This document shows, piece by piece, positions 34,958 to 43,245 of a stretch of 64,000 nucleotides of DNA (the first letter of the stretch is position 1; each line of letters begins with the position of its first letter). This DNA comes from Pedobacter nutrimenti. GTDB taxonomy: Bacteria > Bacteroidota > Bacteroidia > Sphingobacteriales > Sphingobacteriaceae. The position numbers and the translations under genes were made by a program. The DNA lies in NCBI RefSeq assembly GCF_003208655.1, contig NZ_QKLU01000001.1, positions 992,001 to 1,056,000 of the forward strand, written 5' to 3'. The notes below the pieces were generated by a model. It was given only the letters and a program-made list of their open reading frames with translations, did not search any database and had not been told where the DNA came from.

Positions 34958-35539
34958 TCAGTTCAGACCTTCAATGTCAATATCATATTTGCTCAGCAAA
35001 CCAGTTACTGCGGGCAGGGAGAACCGGGTCTTTTTCAGACGGTTGAGTTCCGGATCAATCGTATAATTAAATGCCGTCCTGAAATCTGTCTTTTCAAGGA
35101 TCGTCTGATCAAAAGTAGCCATCCAGAGGTCACATTCTTCAAAGACAGCCTGGCTCAGGTCCGCAGCTGAAAAATCGACCTCCCTTAGCTGCGTGTTTTT
35201 AAAAATGGTCTTTTTTAATTTCAGTTGAAAAAACGAGGCATGGTCCAACAGACATTTGTCAAAGTGAAAAGAAAGCCCGAAGGCATTGCACTGCTCAAAT
35301 TTTAAACCCAAAAGCTTGCAGTCTTTAAAGCTGGCCTCACTTAATCTGGTTTTAACCAGTTTGACCAAACTCAGGTTACAGCCTGTAAAACTACAGGAAG
35401 AAAAACTATAACCCGACAAATCCATCTCATAAAAATTGCAGCCTGTAAAGCTGCAGCCTTCGTATTCCCCTTGCGGTAGCGCTGCTTTGGTAAAATCCAG
35501 TTTTTCAAAACTCTTGTCAGCAATATATTCTTGTGCCAT
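34958..35539 (-). CDS. Pentapeptide repeat protein
   Basis: A 193-residue cytosolic protein made almost only of A(D/N)LXX-like five-residue units, such as F-T-G-C-N, F-S-S-C-S, F-K-D-C-K and F-E-E-C-D, through to about residue 140, with many Cys/Phe at the central position. The fold is a right-handed quadrilateral helix. Qnr-type gyrase protectors share this fold and approximate length (about 218), but no Qnr-specific loops are visible. It is co-oriented with the DUF3995 gene, nine bases upstream. Confidence 0.87.
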   Translation of the reverse strand: MAQEYIADKSFEKLDFTKAALPQGEYEGCSFTGCNFYEMDLSGYSFSSCSFTGCNLSLVKLVKTRLSEASFKDCKLLGLKFEQCNAFGLSFHFDKCLLDHASFFQLKLKKTIFKNTQLREVDFSAADLSQAVFEECDLWMATFDQTILEKTDFRTAFNYTIDPELNRLKKTRFSLPAVTGLLSKYDIDIEGLN

Positions 35540-35548
35540 TTTTATACT

Positions 35549-35983
35549 TTAAATAAATTCAAAACAAATCAGGTTGCTCAAACCAATGTACAGGCAAAGG
35601 GGGGTATACAATTTACTGTCCCATTTGGCAAAGGAGGTGGTTTTAATTTTTTTGCTTAGTCCCACATATTTAAAATCTCCGGCCGCCCGGAGTAAAAACA
35701 AAATCCCAATACCCAATAAAACATAAGTATTCGAAAAAATACGGCCAGAAAAAGTAAAAGGTAATGCCAGCGCTGTGGTAAACAAAGCAAAAAACAACAG
35801 GGCCAGAGCCACTAAAAATGTTCCGGCTTTTCCCGGGTTCATTACTGGCTGGTGATTTTCCGGATTTTGGGGCAAAGCATTCGTTAAGGCCCATTTCCCA
35901 CCTAAAACCCAATACAGGTGCAGCCCCGAAAGAAAGGCAAATACAAGCACATTGAGCCACAAAAAAGCATTGACCATGGTCAT
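35549..35983 (-). CDS. DUF3995 family membrane protein
   Basis: A 144-residue protein with four hydrophobic helices and the H-L-Y-W-V-L-G-G-K-W-A motif of DUF3995 at about 22-32. Role unknown. It starts the likely two-gene operon that continues into the pentapeptide repeat gene. Confidence 0.82.
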   Translation of the reverse strand: MTMVNAFLWLNVLVFAFLSGLHLYWVLGGKWALTNALPQNPENHQPVMNPGKAGTFLVALALLFFALFTTALALPFTFSGRIFSNTYVLLGIGILFLLRAAGDFKYVGLSKKIKTTSFAKWDSKLYTPLCLYIGLSNLICFEFI

Positions 35984-36317
35984 CTGTCCAATTAAATCCG
36001 GGTCTAAAATTAGACATTTAAAACGAATTCCCCGAAGGGATTAAATTATGCCGGAACCTAATTTCAGGGCTGGTATAAATGGCTACAGCTTCCTATGGAG
36101 AAAAATTCTAATCTGCAGGAAAACAGGAAAAAGAGGCCTTTAAGCTATTTATAATGATTCAAAATAATTTGAATGTCATTTCCTCAAAAGCCCTTAAAAA
36201 TGCAATGATTACCCGCAAAAATGTAATTTATTCCATAAGGCCAACCTTAATTTTGTCCTGACATCGCCCGAAAGGTAAGGACCTGGGGCGAACATCTTCC
36301 CCTTAAACATAAACGTA
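35984..36317. other. Divergent intergenic region
   Basis: No gene is seen. TAATTTTG at 36248-36255 fits a -7 element for the plus gene at 36318, but without a clear -33 TTG. I see no other structure. Confidence 0.4.
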
Positions 36318-36749
36318 ATGACTTCAAAAGATAATTTTTCCTCCGCCGCAGAAGTACAACTTCAAAACACGCTGGTGCTTTTTAGCACCCAGTACTTTTT
36401 ACACAGCACAATTGAGCATGTGCATGCAGAATGGATTAAAACGGCCATCTTCCAGAGTGGAGAAAGGCCTCCTGTACCAACAAGGGCATCAAAATCCTCA
36501 GAAAGAGCACTCCTGGTTTCCCTGATCGGGGAACTGGTTCAAAACACCTATACAACAATTTCTGCCGCCTTATACCAGCAAGTGAAAGAACGCTTTGGAA
36601 AGAGTTACAGCCTGGAACTGATCAATGCCATTATTGTACTGAGCTCCTGGAATAAAATGAACATTGCCTTAAAAAAACACAATCACATGATATTCAGTGC
36701 TGCCGAAGAAGCTAAATTTGAGCCGCACAAGCGTTATCTGTATGGATAG
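36318..36749 (+). CDS. AhpD/CMD-like protein lacking catalytic cysteines
   Basis: A 143-residue protein. The C-terminal half (E-R-A-L-L-V-S-L-I-G-E-L-V-Q-N through F-G-K-S-Y-S-L-E-L-I-N-A-I-I-V-L-S-S-W-N-K-M-N-I-A-L-K-K-H) resembles the carboxymuconolactone decarboxylase/AhpD fold. The expected C-x-x-C is absent; the protein has no cysteine. It may therefore be a binding or regulatory relative. The assignment is tentative. An AraC regulator starts inside its last codons, so the two genes are coupled. Confidence 0.5.
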   Translation: MTSKDNFSSAAEVQLQNTLVLFSTQYFLHSTIEHVHAEWIKTAIFQSGERPPVPTRASKSSERALLVSLIGELVQNTYTTISAALYQQVKERFGKSYSLELINAIIVLSSWNKMNIALKKHNHMIFSAAEEAKFEPHKRYLYG

Positions 36750-37593
36750 TCAAATACCAAGGTATCAACTGCAAATTTCCCAAACTGGTCAGGACCTGTT
36801 TATGATCAAATCTGCCGATGCGGGTTTAGACCTTTATTCCATGTATCACGGGCCTCATACGCACGACTACTATTGTTTAAGTTTTTTATATGAAGGCAGC
36901 ACAGAACACTCTGCGGACCTGAAATGGAGCAAAACAGAAGCACCTGCGATCCTGCTGCTCGATGTAGACCAGGTCCATACGCATGCCTCTACCAAAGATT
37001 GTAAAATTATTTACATCTGCTTCTCTCCCGACTTTTTGCACAGGGGACATATGAAATCGGCCCAATGTATTGATTCGGTTTTTTCCCAGCCTGTTGTTCA
37101 GCTCTCTGCCTGCCAGCTGCAGGAACTGGACACCTATATCCAATTGATTTTCAAGGAACAGGAAAAAGGCAGCCGGCAGGACATCCGCATCATCAGCAGT
37201 CTGCTGGACATCATTCTGATTTTAACTTTAAAATTTTCGGAGTTTTCTGAACCTGCCCCCTACGACCACAAAAAAAAGGAACTGTACCTTCGTTTTAAAA
37301 GTGTTTTAAAAACGCATTTTAAAATGTACCATCAGGTTAATTATTACGCCAGCGCGCTTCAGGTGGGTACCGATAAACTCACTGAGGTGATTCGGATGTA
37401 CACTGGCCGAAGTCCCAAACAACTGATAGATGAGCGCTTAATTGCAGAAGCAAAAAGGTTACTGTACTGGTCTGATCTAAGGGCCAAAGAAGTAGCCTGG
37501 GAACTTGGTTTTGAAACAGATGCTTATTTTAACCGTTTCTTTAAAAAACACATGGCCATTACGCCCAAGGAATTTCAAAAATCAAAATCATAA
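36742..37593 (+). CDS. AraC family transcription regulator
   Basis: About 283 residues from the ATG at 36742, which overlaps the upstream stop by eight bases. A longer frame starts at 36697 but has an atypical prefix. The N-terminal cupin-type ligand domain contains H-G-P-H-T-H-D-Y-Y and the C-terminal half the AraC double helix-turn-helix, ending F-F-K-K-H-M-A-I-T-P-K-E-F. It is translated with the AhpD-like gene, and probably regulates that gene or one elsewhere. Confidence 0.85.
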   Translation: MDSQIPRYQLQISQTGQDLFMIKSADAGLDLYSMYHGPHTHDYYCLSFLYEGSTEHSADLKWSKTEAPAILLLDVDQVHTHASTKDCKIIYICFSPDFLHRGHMKSAQCIDSVFSQPVVQLSACQLQELDTYIQLIFKEQEKGSRQDIRIISSLLDIILILTLKFSEFSEPAPYDHKKKELYLRFKSVLKTHFKMYHQVNYYASALQVGTDKLTEVIRMYTGRSPKQLIDERLIAEAKRLLYWSDLRAKEVAWELGFETDAYFNRFFKKHMAITPKEFQKSKS

Positions 37594-37602
37594 GCCAGAA
37601 AA

Positions 37603-38304
37603 TCATTTTCCTAGCCCAAACTGCTCCAAAAAAGACTTTCTGGAAATCATATGCAGGTAAGAATAATCCCCGGAAATTTGTCTGCGGTGTTTGAGCTGGT
37701 ACAGGAAATGTCCGCCTAAATCTACGATAATGGGAAACCTGGCTTCATACCAGACCCGGTGCGGGTGTTTCCAGCAAAAAGAATAATAACAAGAGCTAAG
37801 GGCCAGTCTTTTCAATTCCGGGTGATGAAAATTCAGCACCTTTGCCCCATTTCCTTTGATCCTAAAATCGTTTTTTCGGATCATGCTCAAATGGTCTGTA
37901 TGACAAAAATCATATTCAGCAAGTTTTGGGTCATCTACATCCGGTAAATTTTTCAGTACCCGGAACCCCTTAAATTTTTTCCCGTTCAACACCCAGACCA
38001 GTTTTGAATAAAAGGCTTCCCTGCTCCGGAGTTCCGCAATTGCAATTGGAGAGTTTTGAAACTCAATGGTTGTTCCGCAAGGTGTATGTACATCTGCCCG
38101 GTGCAATTCACCAGCGGCAGGGTCTGTAAAACTCACTTCCCTGTAAGGTGCAGGAAAAGCTTTTTTCCAGTTCCGGTGCCAGGGGGTCTCCCCCGGATAA
38201 AACCGCATGACCTGTTTCCCCGCAGCAGCGATAAAATCTTCGTTTGGTGCTTTAACCTCACCATAGGATACATCCGGTTTAAAATCCATGTCAAAAATCT
38301 GCAA
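37603..38304 (-). CDS. CoiA-like competence nuclease family protein
   Basis: A 233-residue cytosolic protein. The conserved core is H-R-A-D71-V-H-T-P-C-G-T-T-I-E81-F-Q83-N-S-P-I, which matches the PD-(D/E)XK-type nuclease core of CoiA (D...E-x-Q-x-S). CoiA is needed for natural competence in streptococci; in Bacteroidota its relatives stand alone and their role is unknown. A cluster of Cys/His (C-H-T-D-H, C-Y-Y-S-F-C-W-K-H-P-H) in the second half may bind metal. It converges on the AraC gene. Confidence 0.75.
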   Translation of the reverse strand: MQIFDMDFKPDVSYGEVKAPNEDFIAAAGKQVMRFYPGETPWHRNWKKAFPAPYREVSFTDPAAGELHRADVHTPCGTTIEFQNSPIAIAELRSREAFYSKLVWVLNGKKFKGFRVLKNLPDVDDPKLAEYDFCHTDHLSMIRKNDFRIKGNGAKVLNFHHPELKRLALSSCYYSFCWKHPHRVWYEARFPIIVDLGGHFLYQLKHRRQISGDYSYLHMISRKSFLEQFGLGK

Positions 38305-38421
38305 AGAAATAAGCAGTCCACAAATTTATACTAATATTTTTAGCAGTCAAAATATTTATTCGTACATTAGTCTTTTGATAAAATCAAATAAATTTTTACC
38401 AGAATTTATATTTCTGAACTC

Positions 38422-38775
38422 ATGAATATTGAAGAATTACGCGATTATTGCCTGCAAAAATCCGGGGCCACTGAAGAATTTCCATTCGACGATCAGACCC
38501 TGGTTTTTAAAGTCGGGGGAAAAATATTTCTGCTCGTTGGACTTGAATATGGAAACCGTTTTAACGTTAAATGTGATCCGGAAAGGGCTATAGAGTTGCG
38601 GGAACAACATCCTGAAATTATTCCGGGTTACCACATGAATAAAAAGCACTGGAATACGGTATATACCGATGGCGGGCTCCAATACAATTTGCTCAAAGCA
38701 CTGATTGATCATTCTTATGACCTGATCCGGGCCAGCCTGCCCAAAAGCCATGCTTATTTTAAAGCGTTGAATTAA
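38422..38775 (+). CDS. MmcQ/YjbR family protein
   Basis: A 117-residue protein with the MmcQ/YjbR fold. Motifs include E-E-F-P-F-D-D-Q-T-L-V-F-K-V, K-C-D-P-E-R-A-I-E-L-R-E and the G-Y-H-M-N-K-K-H-W-N-T-V-Y segment. The fold resembles CyaY and sometimes binds DNA; the role is unknown. It is a single gene with clear gaps. Confidence 0.9.
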   Translation: MNIEELRDYCLQKSGATEEFPFDDQTLVFKVGGKIFLLVGLEYGNRFNVKCDPERAIELREQHPEIIPGYHMNKKHWNTVYTDGGLQYNLLKALIDHSYDLIRASLPKSHAYFKALN

Positions 38776-38818
38776 AACCAGCTCTGTTTTCCTGGTAAAA
38801 CCGATCAGAACATTCCTT

Positions 38819-38826
38819 TATATTTG
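38819..38826 (+). promoter_or_regulatory. Probable -7 element before NUDIX gene
   Basis: TATATTTG fits TAnnTTTG and lies 24 bases before the ATG at 38851. It covers an upstream in-frame start at 38824, which argues that translation begins at 38851. The -33 element is not clear. Confidence 0.45.
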
Positions 38827-38850
38827 CTCCGTTTAAAGACCCAAAAACCA

Positions 38851-39291
38851 ATGAATCCCGAAATCGTAGAATTGCATACCGCAGGACTGCTTGTCATTAA
38901 AGATCAAAAAATACTACTGGCTTTTAGCAAAAATAAAAAGGCCTGGTACCTTCCCGGTGGAAAGGTAGATGCCGGGGAAACAGCCATTCAGGCCCTTCAA
39001 CGTGAAATCAGGGAGGAGCTGAACCTGGATCTGGACCCTAAAAAACTGGAATTTTACGGACATATTACCGCGCTGGCCTATGGTGAAAACACCAACATCC
39101 GCATGGAACAGGATTGTTTTATGTATCCGCTCAGCGAGAAAATACAAGCCAGTAATGAGATTGATCAGGTTGCCTATTTCGATCTGGAAACCTACAGGAA
39201 AGAACCAGCCCAGGTCCCCGGGGTATTAGAACTGTTCAGCAGGCTTCACGCGGATGGAAAAATTAAGCTCAGCCAGCCCAATCCTGCTTAA
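38851..39291 (+). CDS. NUDIX hydrolase
   Basis: About 146 residues. The Nudix box is seen as G-G-K-V-D-A-G-E-T-A-I-Q-A-L-Q-R-E-I-R-E-E-L-N-L, matching G-x5-E-x7-R-E-U-x-E-E-x-G-U with the last Gly changed to Asn, so the metal-binding Glu residues are present. It should cleave nucleoside diphosphates linked to another moiety. The C-terminus overlaps the convergent acetyltransferase by 23 bases. The ATG at 38851 is preferred to 38824 because a -7 element overlies the latter. Confidence 0.88.
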   Translation: MNPEIVELHTAGLLVIKDQKILLAFSKNKKAWYLPGGKVDAGETAIQALQREIREELNLDLDPKKLEFYGHITALAYGENTNIRMEQDCFMYPLSEKIQASNEIDQVAYFDLETYRKEPAQVPGVLELFSRLHADGKIKLSQPNPA

Positions 39292-39823
39292 GGAAGGCAT
39301 ACAATACCAGATCTAAAAATTTACCGTTCACCAGTTCGGCCTGCCTCAGAATTCCCTCCTGGGTAAAGCCCAACCTTACAGGAACGGCCCTGCTGCCTGC
39401 ATTTTCAGTAGCAGCTTTAAGTTCTATTCTGTTTAAACCAAGTTCGTTAAAACCATAGGCCATCAGGGTCCTGCAGGATTTGGTGATGATCCCCTGTCCC
39501 TGGGCCTGTTTGTCCAGCCAATAACCTATTGCCCCGCTTTTATTTTGCAGGTTTAAATGGTGAAGGCCAATCCGGCCGCAAACCTTGTCCTTGTTTTTAA
39601 TGACAAAACTCACTTCTTTTCGCTCCCGATAAAGCAATTCGCAGTTTTGAAGATAACTTTTCACATGACCGGGGCGCTCCATATCCTCCACCCAGGACAG
39701 AAACCTCGATAGATGTGCCCTGTTCCGGTCGATTACTTCAAAAAGTGCCTCATTGTGTTGCAGGGAGGTTAGCTCCAGCCTGATGTTTTCATTAACGTCC
39801 AGAATCATGTGGTTTTCGTACAT
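39269..39823 (-). CDS. RimL-like GNAT N-acetyltransferase
   Basis: A 184-residue protein of the Acetyltransf_3 type. Motifs such as A-I-G-Y-W-L-D-K-Q-A-Q-G-Q-G-I-I-T (the acetyl-CoA loop), N-R-I-E-L-K-A-A-T-E-N-A-G-S and L-G-F-T-Q-E-G fit ribosomal-protein serine/alanine transferases of the RimJ/RimL branch. A start at residue 6 (39808) is also possible. It overlaps the convergent NUDIX gene. Confidence 0.88.
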   Translation of the reverse strand: MYENHMILDVNENIRLELTSLQHNEALFEVIDRNRAHLSRFLSWVEDMERPGHVKSYLQNCELLYRERKEVSFVIKNKDKVCGRIGLHHLNLQNKSGAIGYWLDKQAQGQGIITKSCRTLMAYGFNELGLNRIELKAATENAGSRAVPVRLGFTQEGILRQAELVNGKFLDLVLYAFLKQDWAG

Positions 39824-39893
39824 TTTTACCCGATTATAAAATTAGCCATAAACGCCCTAAATAAATTTACTATATTCAATTTAAAAACGAATC

Positions 39894-40349
39894 ATGTCAA
39901 AGCAAACCTCACCCGCTGTTACTGCACAAATGCTGATCCGAAAACCGGTTTCCATTGTTTTTGAAGCTTTTATAGATCCGCAGATTACCAAAAATTTCTG
40001 GTTTACCAAAGGAAGTGCCAAACTGGAAACCGGAAAAACGGTCACCTGGGAATGGGAAATGTACCAGGTTTCCAGTACCGTGCTGGTCAAAGAGATTATC
40101 CCGGACAAAAAAATAACCGTTGAATGGGACGAATATTCCACCACCGTAGATTTTGAATTTGAGGCCCTTAGTGATCAGAATACCTATGTAACCATTAGCC
40201 AATACGGATTTAAAACCAGTGGAGATGAATTATTGACCGAAATCAATAATGCCAGCGGGGGTTTTACTACTGTACTGGATGGCCTTAAAGCCTATCTGGA
40301 ACATGGCCTGCTGCTCCATTTAATTGCCGATAAATTTGCAAAAAAATAA
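39894..40349 (+). CDS. SRPBCC domain protein, AHSA1-like
   Basis: A 151-residue helix-grip protein. It shows I-R-K-P-V-S-I-V-F-E-A-F-I-D-P and F-W-F-T-K-G-S-A-K-L-E-x-G at the front and G-G-F-T-x-V-L-D-G-L-K-A-Y-L-E-H at the end. The function is not predictable. It precedes the GH29 gene by 23 bases, on the same strand, but no shared role is apparent. Confidence 0.87.
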   Translation: MSKQTSPAVTAQMLIRKPVSIVFEAFIDPQITKNFWFTKGSAKLETGKTVTWEWEMYQVSSTVLVKEIIPDKKITVEWDEYSTTVDFEFEALSDQNTYVTISQYGFKTSGDELLTEINNASGGFTTVLDGLKAYLEHGLLLHLIADKFAKK

Positions 40350-40372
40350 AAAGTTTAATCCCCGGTTTCCCC

Positions 40373-41809
40373 ATGAAATTATTAAAAATTTTAAGCTTCC
40401 CACTATTCTGTGCTGTGCTTTCTGCTCAGGCCCAAAGCAGTAATGTGGTCCACATTTCCTCCAAAGACACTGAAAAAGACATCCTCACAAAAGCAGCTTC
40501 CCTGCGGCCTTCAGCAAGGCAGCTTCGCTGGCAAAATCTGGAACTGACGGCCTTTTTCCATTTTGGGATCAATACGATGACCAATAAGGAATGGGGTGAC
40601 GGAAAAGAAGACATCAGCACATTTAACCCTGAAGGGCTCGATGCAAAACAATGGGTAAGGACTGTAAAAGAAGCAGGCTTCAAACAAGTGATCATTACGG
40701 CCAAACACCATGATGGTTTTTGTTTATGGCCCAGTAAATACACCGAACACTCCATTAAAAACACCCCTTATAAAAACGGAAAAGGCGATGTGGTGCAGGA
40801 AGTCGCCCAGGCTTGTAAAATGTACGGCATTGGTTTTGGCGTTTACCTTTCTCCCTGGGACAGGAACCATCCCGATTATGGGGACACAGAAAAATACAAT
40901 GCTTATTTTCTAAACCAGCTGACCGAACTGCTGAGCAATTACGGCCAGGTCGATGAGGTTTGGTTTGATGGGGCAAACGGTGAAGGCCCTAACGGAAAAA
41001 AACCGGTTTATCATTTTGAAGACTGGTACCGCCTGATCCGCAAACTGCAACCCAATGCCATTATTGCCATTACCGGACCAGATGTACGCTGGGTAGGCAC
41101 CGAAAGCGGTAAAGGGCGCACAACCGAATGGAGCGTGGTTCCCGTAGACCAGCAAGAGAATGCCCATACCGCTAAAGATTCCCAGAAAGACATTGCTTTT
41201 CCACCCCAGGGCGATATGACCGACAGCGATTTAGGCAGCCGGGAAAAAATTGTAAAGGCAAAAACCCTGGCCTGGTATCCGGCAGAAACCGATGTTTCCA
41301 TACGGCCGGGCTGGTTTTATCACCCCGCCGAGGACGATAAAGTGAAAACACCCGAGCAGCTGATGAATATTTATTTTACTTCTGTAGGGCGTAATAGTGT
41401 ATTGCTGCTCAACATTCCACCAAACAAACAGGGCCTGATCAGTGCCAGTGACCAGAAGAGCCTTAAAGCCTGGAAGGATCAGATGGATGCCACTTTTAAG
41501 CACAACCTGCTCAAAGGCGCTGCAGTAAAAAAAATGCCAATGGAGTTTCAATACGAATTGAAACAAGCAAAAACCTTTGATGTCCTTTCCCTGCAGGAGG
41601 ACATTGCCAAAGGACAAAGAGTAGAAAAATTCAGGGCTGAATACTGGAATGGCACAAAATGGGTCCTTTTCGCCGAGGGAACCACCATCGGCTATAAACG
41701 TCTGATCAGATTTGATCCGGTCAGGGCAACAAAAATCAGGTTAAAAATTGAATCCTCCAGGTTAAGGCCTTTCCTTTCTCTGGTCGGTTTGTATAAAATG
41801 GCCGGGTGA
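40373..41809 (+). CDS. Alpha-L-fucosidase, GH29
   Basis: A 478-residue exported enzyme (signal to about residue 20). The (beta/alpha)8 domain carries H63-F-G in the first strand, K-H-H-D-G-F (111-116) and the nucleophile D199 in V-W-F-D-G, as in GH29 retaining fucosidases. The C-terminal 80 residues resemble a F5/8-like beta sandwich. It removes terminal fucose in the periplasm. It is 8 kb away from the sulfatase locus and on the opposite strand, so it is not part of that operon, although fucose and sulfate often occur together. Confidence 0.9.
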   Translation: MKLLKILSFPLFCAVLSAQAQSSNVVHISSKDTEKDILTKAASLRPSARQLRWQNLELTAFFHFGINTMTNKEWGDGKEDISTFNPEGLDAKQWVRTVKEAGFKQVIITAKHHDGFCLWPSKYTEHSIKNTPYKNGKGDVVQEVAQACKMYGIGFGVYLSPWDRNHPDYGDTEKYNAYFLNQLTELLSNYGQVDEVWFDGANGEGPNGKKPVYHFEDWYRLIRKLQPNAIIAITGPDVRWVGTESGKGRTTEWSVVPVDQQENAHTAKDSQKDIAFPPQGDMTDSDLGSREKIVKAKTLAWYPAETDVSIRPGWFYHPAEDDKVKTPEQLMNIYFTSVGRNSVLLLNIPPNKQGLISASDQKSLKAWKDQMDATFKHNLLKGAAVKKMPMEFQYELKQAKTFDVLSLQEDIAKGQRVEKFRAEYWNGTKWVLFAEGTTIGYKRLIRFDPVRATKIRLKIESSRLRPFLSLVGLYKMAG

Positions 41810-41830
41810 AAAACGCCCCCGGCCATTTTT
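41795..41830. terminator. Terminator overlapping the GH29 stop codon
   Basis: AAAATGGCCGGG at 41795-41806 pairs with its complement at 41818-41829, 12 bp in all, with T residues after it. The GH29 stop at 41807-41809 is in the loop. A and T flanks suggest use in both directions, since the DUF4180 gene ends at 41831 on the other strand. Confidence 0.87.
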
Positions 41831-42190
41831 CTATTTAAAAAGCTGCTGTACGGCTTCTGCTACTGAAGGCAGAAAATTAACCAGTTTGCCATTATTGCTT
41901 TCAAAAATAAAGTCCCGGATGCTTTTACCAGGATATTTTTCAAAATCGCCAACAATCACCAGCTGCACCCGGTAATTGGAAAATTTCTGCAAAACCTCCC
42001 CTGCCAGGCGGGTTTTAAGGTCAAAAAATTCGGGTGTTATGTTCTTTTCATGTACAATCACTTTGTCAAAGCCCTGGTAATACAGGTCCACAAGCAATTG
42101 CAGCCCTTGCTCGGCATCATTGATCAATACGTCATCTGAAATGACTTCCGCTATTTTGGTTTCACCCGATTGGTGGATTTCTATATTCAT
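41831..42190 (-). CDS. DUF4180 family protein
   Basis: A 119-residue cytosolic protein of the DUF4180 family. The central D-V-L-I-N-D-A-E-Q-G-L-Q-L-L-V-D-L-Y-Y-Q-G-F-D-K-V-I-V and E-F-F-D-L-K-T-R-L-A-G-E-V-L-Q-K-F-S-N-Y segments are typical. The fold resembles STAS-like proteins. It follows the phosphotransferase gene by 16 bases and probably ends the MarR operon. Confidence 0.87.
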   Translation of the reverse strand: MNIEIHQSGETKIAEVISDDVLINDAEQGLQLLVDLYYQGFDKVIVHEKNITPEFFDLKTRLAGEVLQKFSNYRVQLVIVGDFEKYPGKSIRDFIFESNNGKLVNFLPSVAEAVQQLFK

Positions 42191-42206
42191 AAAATTCGAT
42201 TTGTAA

Positions 42207-43232
42207 TTAAGACCATATTCTTTTTATTAACGCCACAGATTCATTGAACCGACTGCTGCGCATACTTTGAAGGGCTTCATTAAACAAGGCCTTACCAAAT
42301 AAAAATTGTCCGGGATAAGCACCAAGATTTATTTTTCCCTGCCCCAGCAATTCCTTTACTGCAGCCAGGCGGACACTTTCTATTTCGGAATCATGGGCTG
42401 TCCCTTCAGGGCTGGAGTAGCCCGCCAGTCTGAACATCAGCATGGCGTAGACCATACGGCAAATTTGCCGCATCAAGAAAAATCTGGCCCGCTGTTCAGC
42501 ATTTGGTTCAGCGCCCAAATACGCCTCTAAAAAAAGTTCTTCCTGCTGCGCATCGTTCACATAAAAGTTTGCCGTAACGGCCAAATCCACATAAGGGTCA
42601 TTTTTAAAGGCCGCATCCCAGTCAATGACCCATATTTTACCTTCACCAAACAACATGTTATTGGGATTAAGATCATTATGGCTGGAAACCTTATCCTCAT
42701 CTTCCCAGGGATAAGCATCCAGTACCAGCTGGCAATAATCAAGGCATTCCTCTACCGCAGCACCTTGCAGCATTCCTGATGTCCTGAACTGGGTAAGCAG
42801 TCCGGCAACGGTTTGCTGCACATTACTTTCCTTGCTAAAAAGTGGCAGTTCATGAATAGACCGTATCGTTTTGGCCAGCGCCGGCAACAGTACCGTGGCA
42901 GGTTTGAACACAGTGTGCAGCGGTTCACTTTTAATAAAAGCGCTCAGTGAAATTCCTTCTGCAGGGTTCAGGTAAAAAACAGCAGGCGCAAGCCCTCCGG
43001 CAGCCGCTATTTCCATAGCCCCCGGCAATTCCTGGAGCTGACCAGGCTGAGGAACATCCAGTTTTAAGACATAAAACTGTTCCTGGACCTTTATTTTATA
43101 TACGGCCGAAGCAGAAAGACCACCCCTAAGTACCTCAATTTCCTGAACATTGGTGTGGTTAAAAGTTTGTTTTAATGCCTGTTCCACTGAAGCTAACCGG
43201 TCAGCTGACAGCACATTTTGTAAAGTTTGCAT
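42207..43232 (-). CDS. Phosphotransferase, choline/aminoglycoside kinase family
   Basis: About 341 residues from the ATG at 43232. The longer start at 43271 overlaps the MarR gene by 26 bases. The N-lobe has E-V-L-R-G-G-L-S-A-S-A-V-Y-K-I-K-V and the catalytic loop S-H-N-D-L-N-P-N-N-M with W-V-I-D-W-D-A-A following. Both lobes are present. The substrate is unknown; antibiotic, sugar or choline are all possible. The MarR gene immediately upstream and DUF4180 downstream suggest a regulated three-gene operon. Confidence 0.82.
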   Translation of the reverse strand: MQTLQNVLSADRLASVEQALKQTFNHTNVQEIEVLRGGLSASAVYKIKVQEQFYVLKLDVPQPGQLQELPGAMEIAAAGGLAPAVFYLNPAEGISLSAFIKSEPLHTVFKPATVLLPALAKTIRSIHELPLFSKESNVQQTVAGLLTQFRTSGMLQGAAVEECLDYCQLVLDAYPWEDEDKVSSHNDLNPNNMLFGEGKIWVIDWDAAFKNDPYVDLAVTANFYVNDAQQEELFLEAYLGAEPNAEQRARFFLMRQICRMVYAMLMFRLAGYSSPEGTAHDSEIESVRLAAVKELLGQGKINLGAYPGQFLFGKALFNEALQSMRSSRFNESVALIKRIWS

Positions 43233-43245
43233 TTGTACTAATGAT

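Noticed and set aside
34958..35539. Qnr quinolone-resistance protein
   Set aside because: Only the repeat fold is shared; the length and missing Qnr loops do not support that name.
40373..41809. GH29 fucosidase as a member of the sulfatase locus
   Set aside because: It is 7.5 kb away, on the opposite strand and ends in its own terminator. A functional link is possible but not shown.
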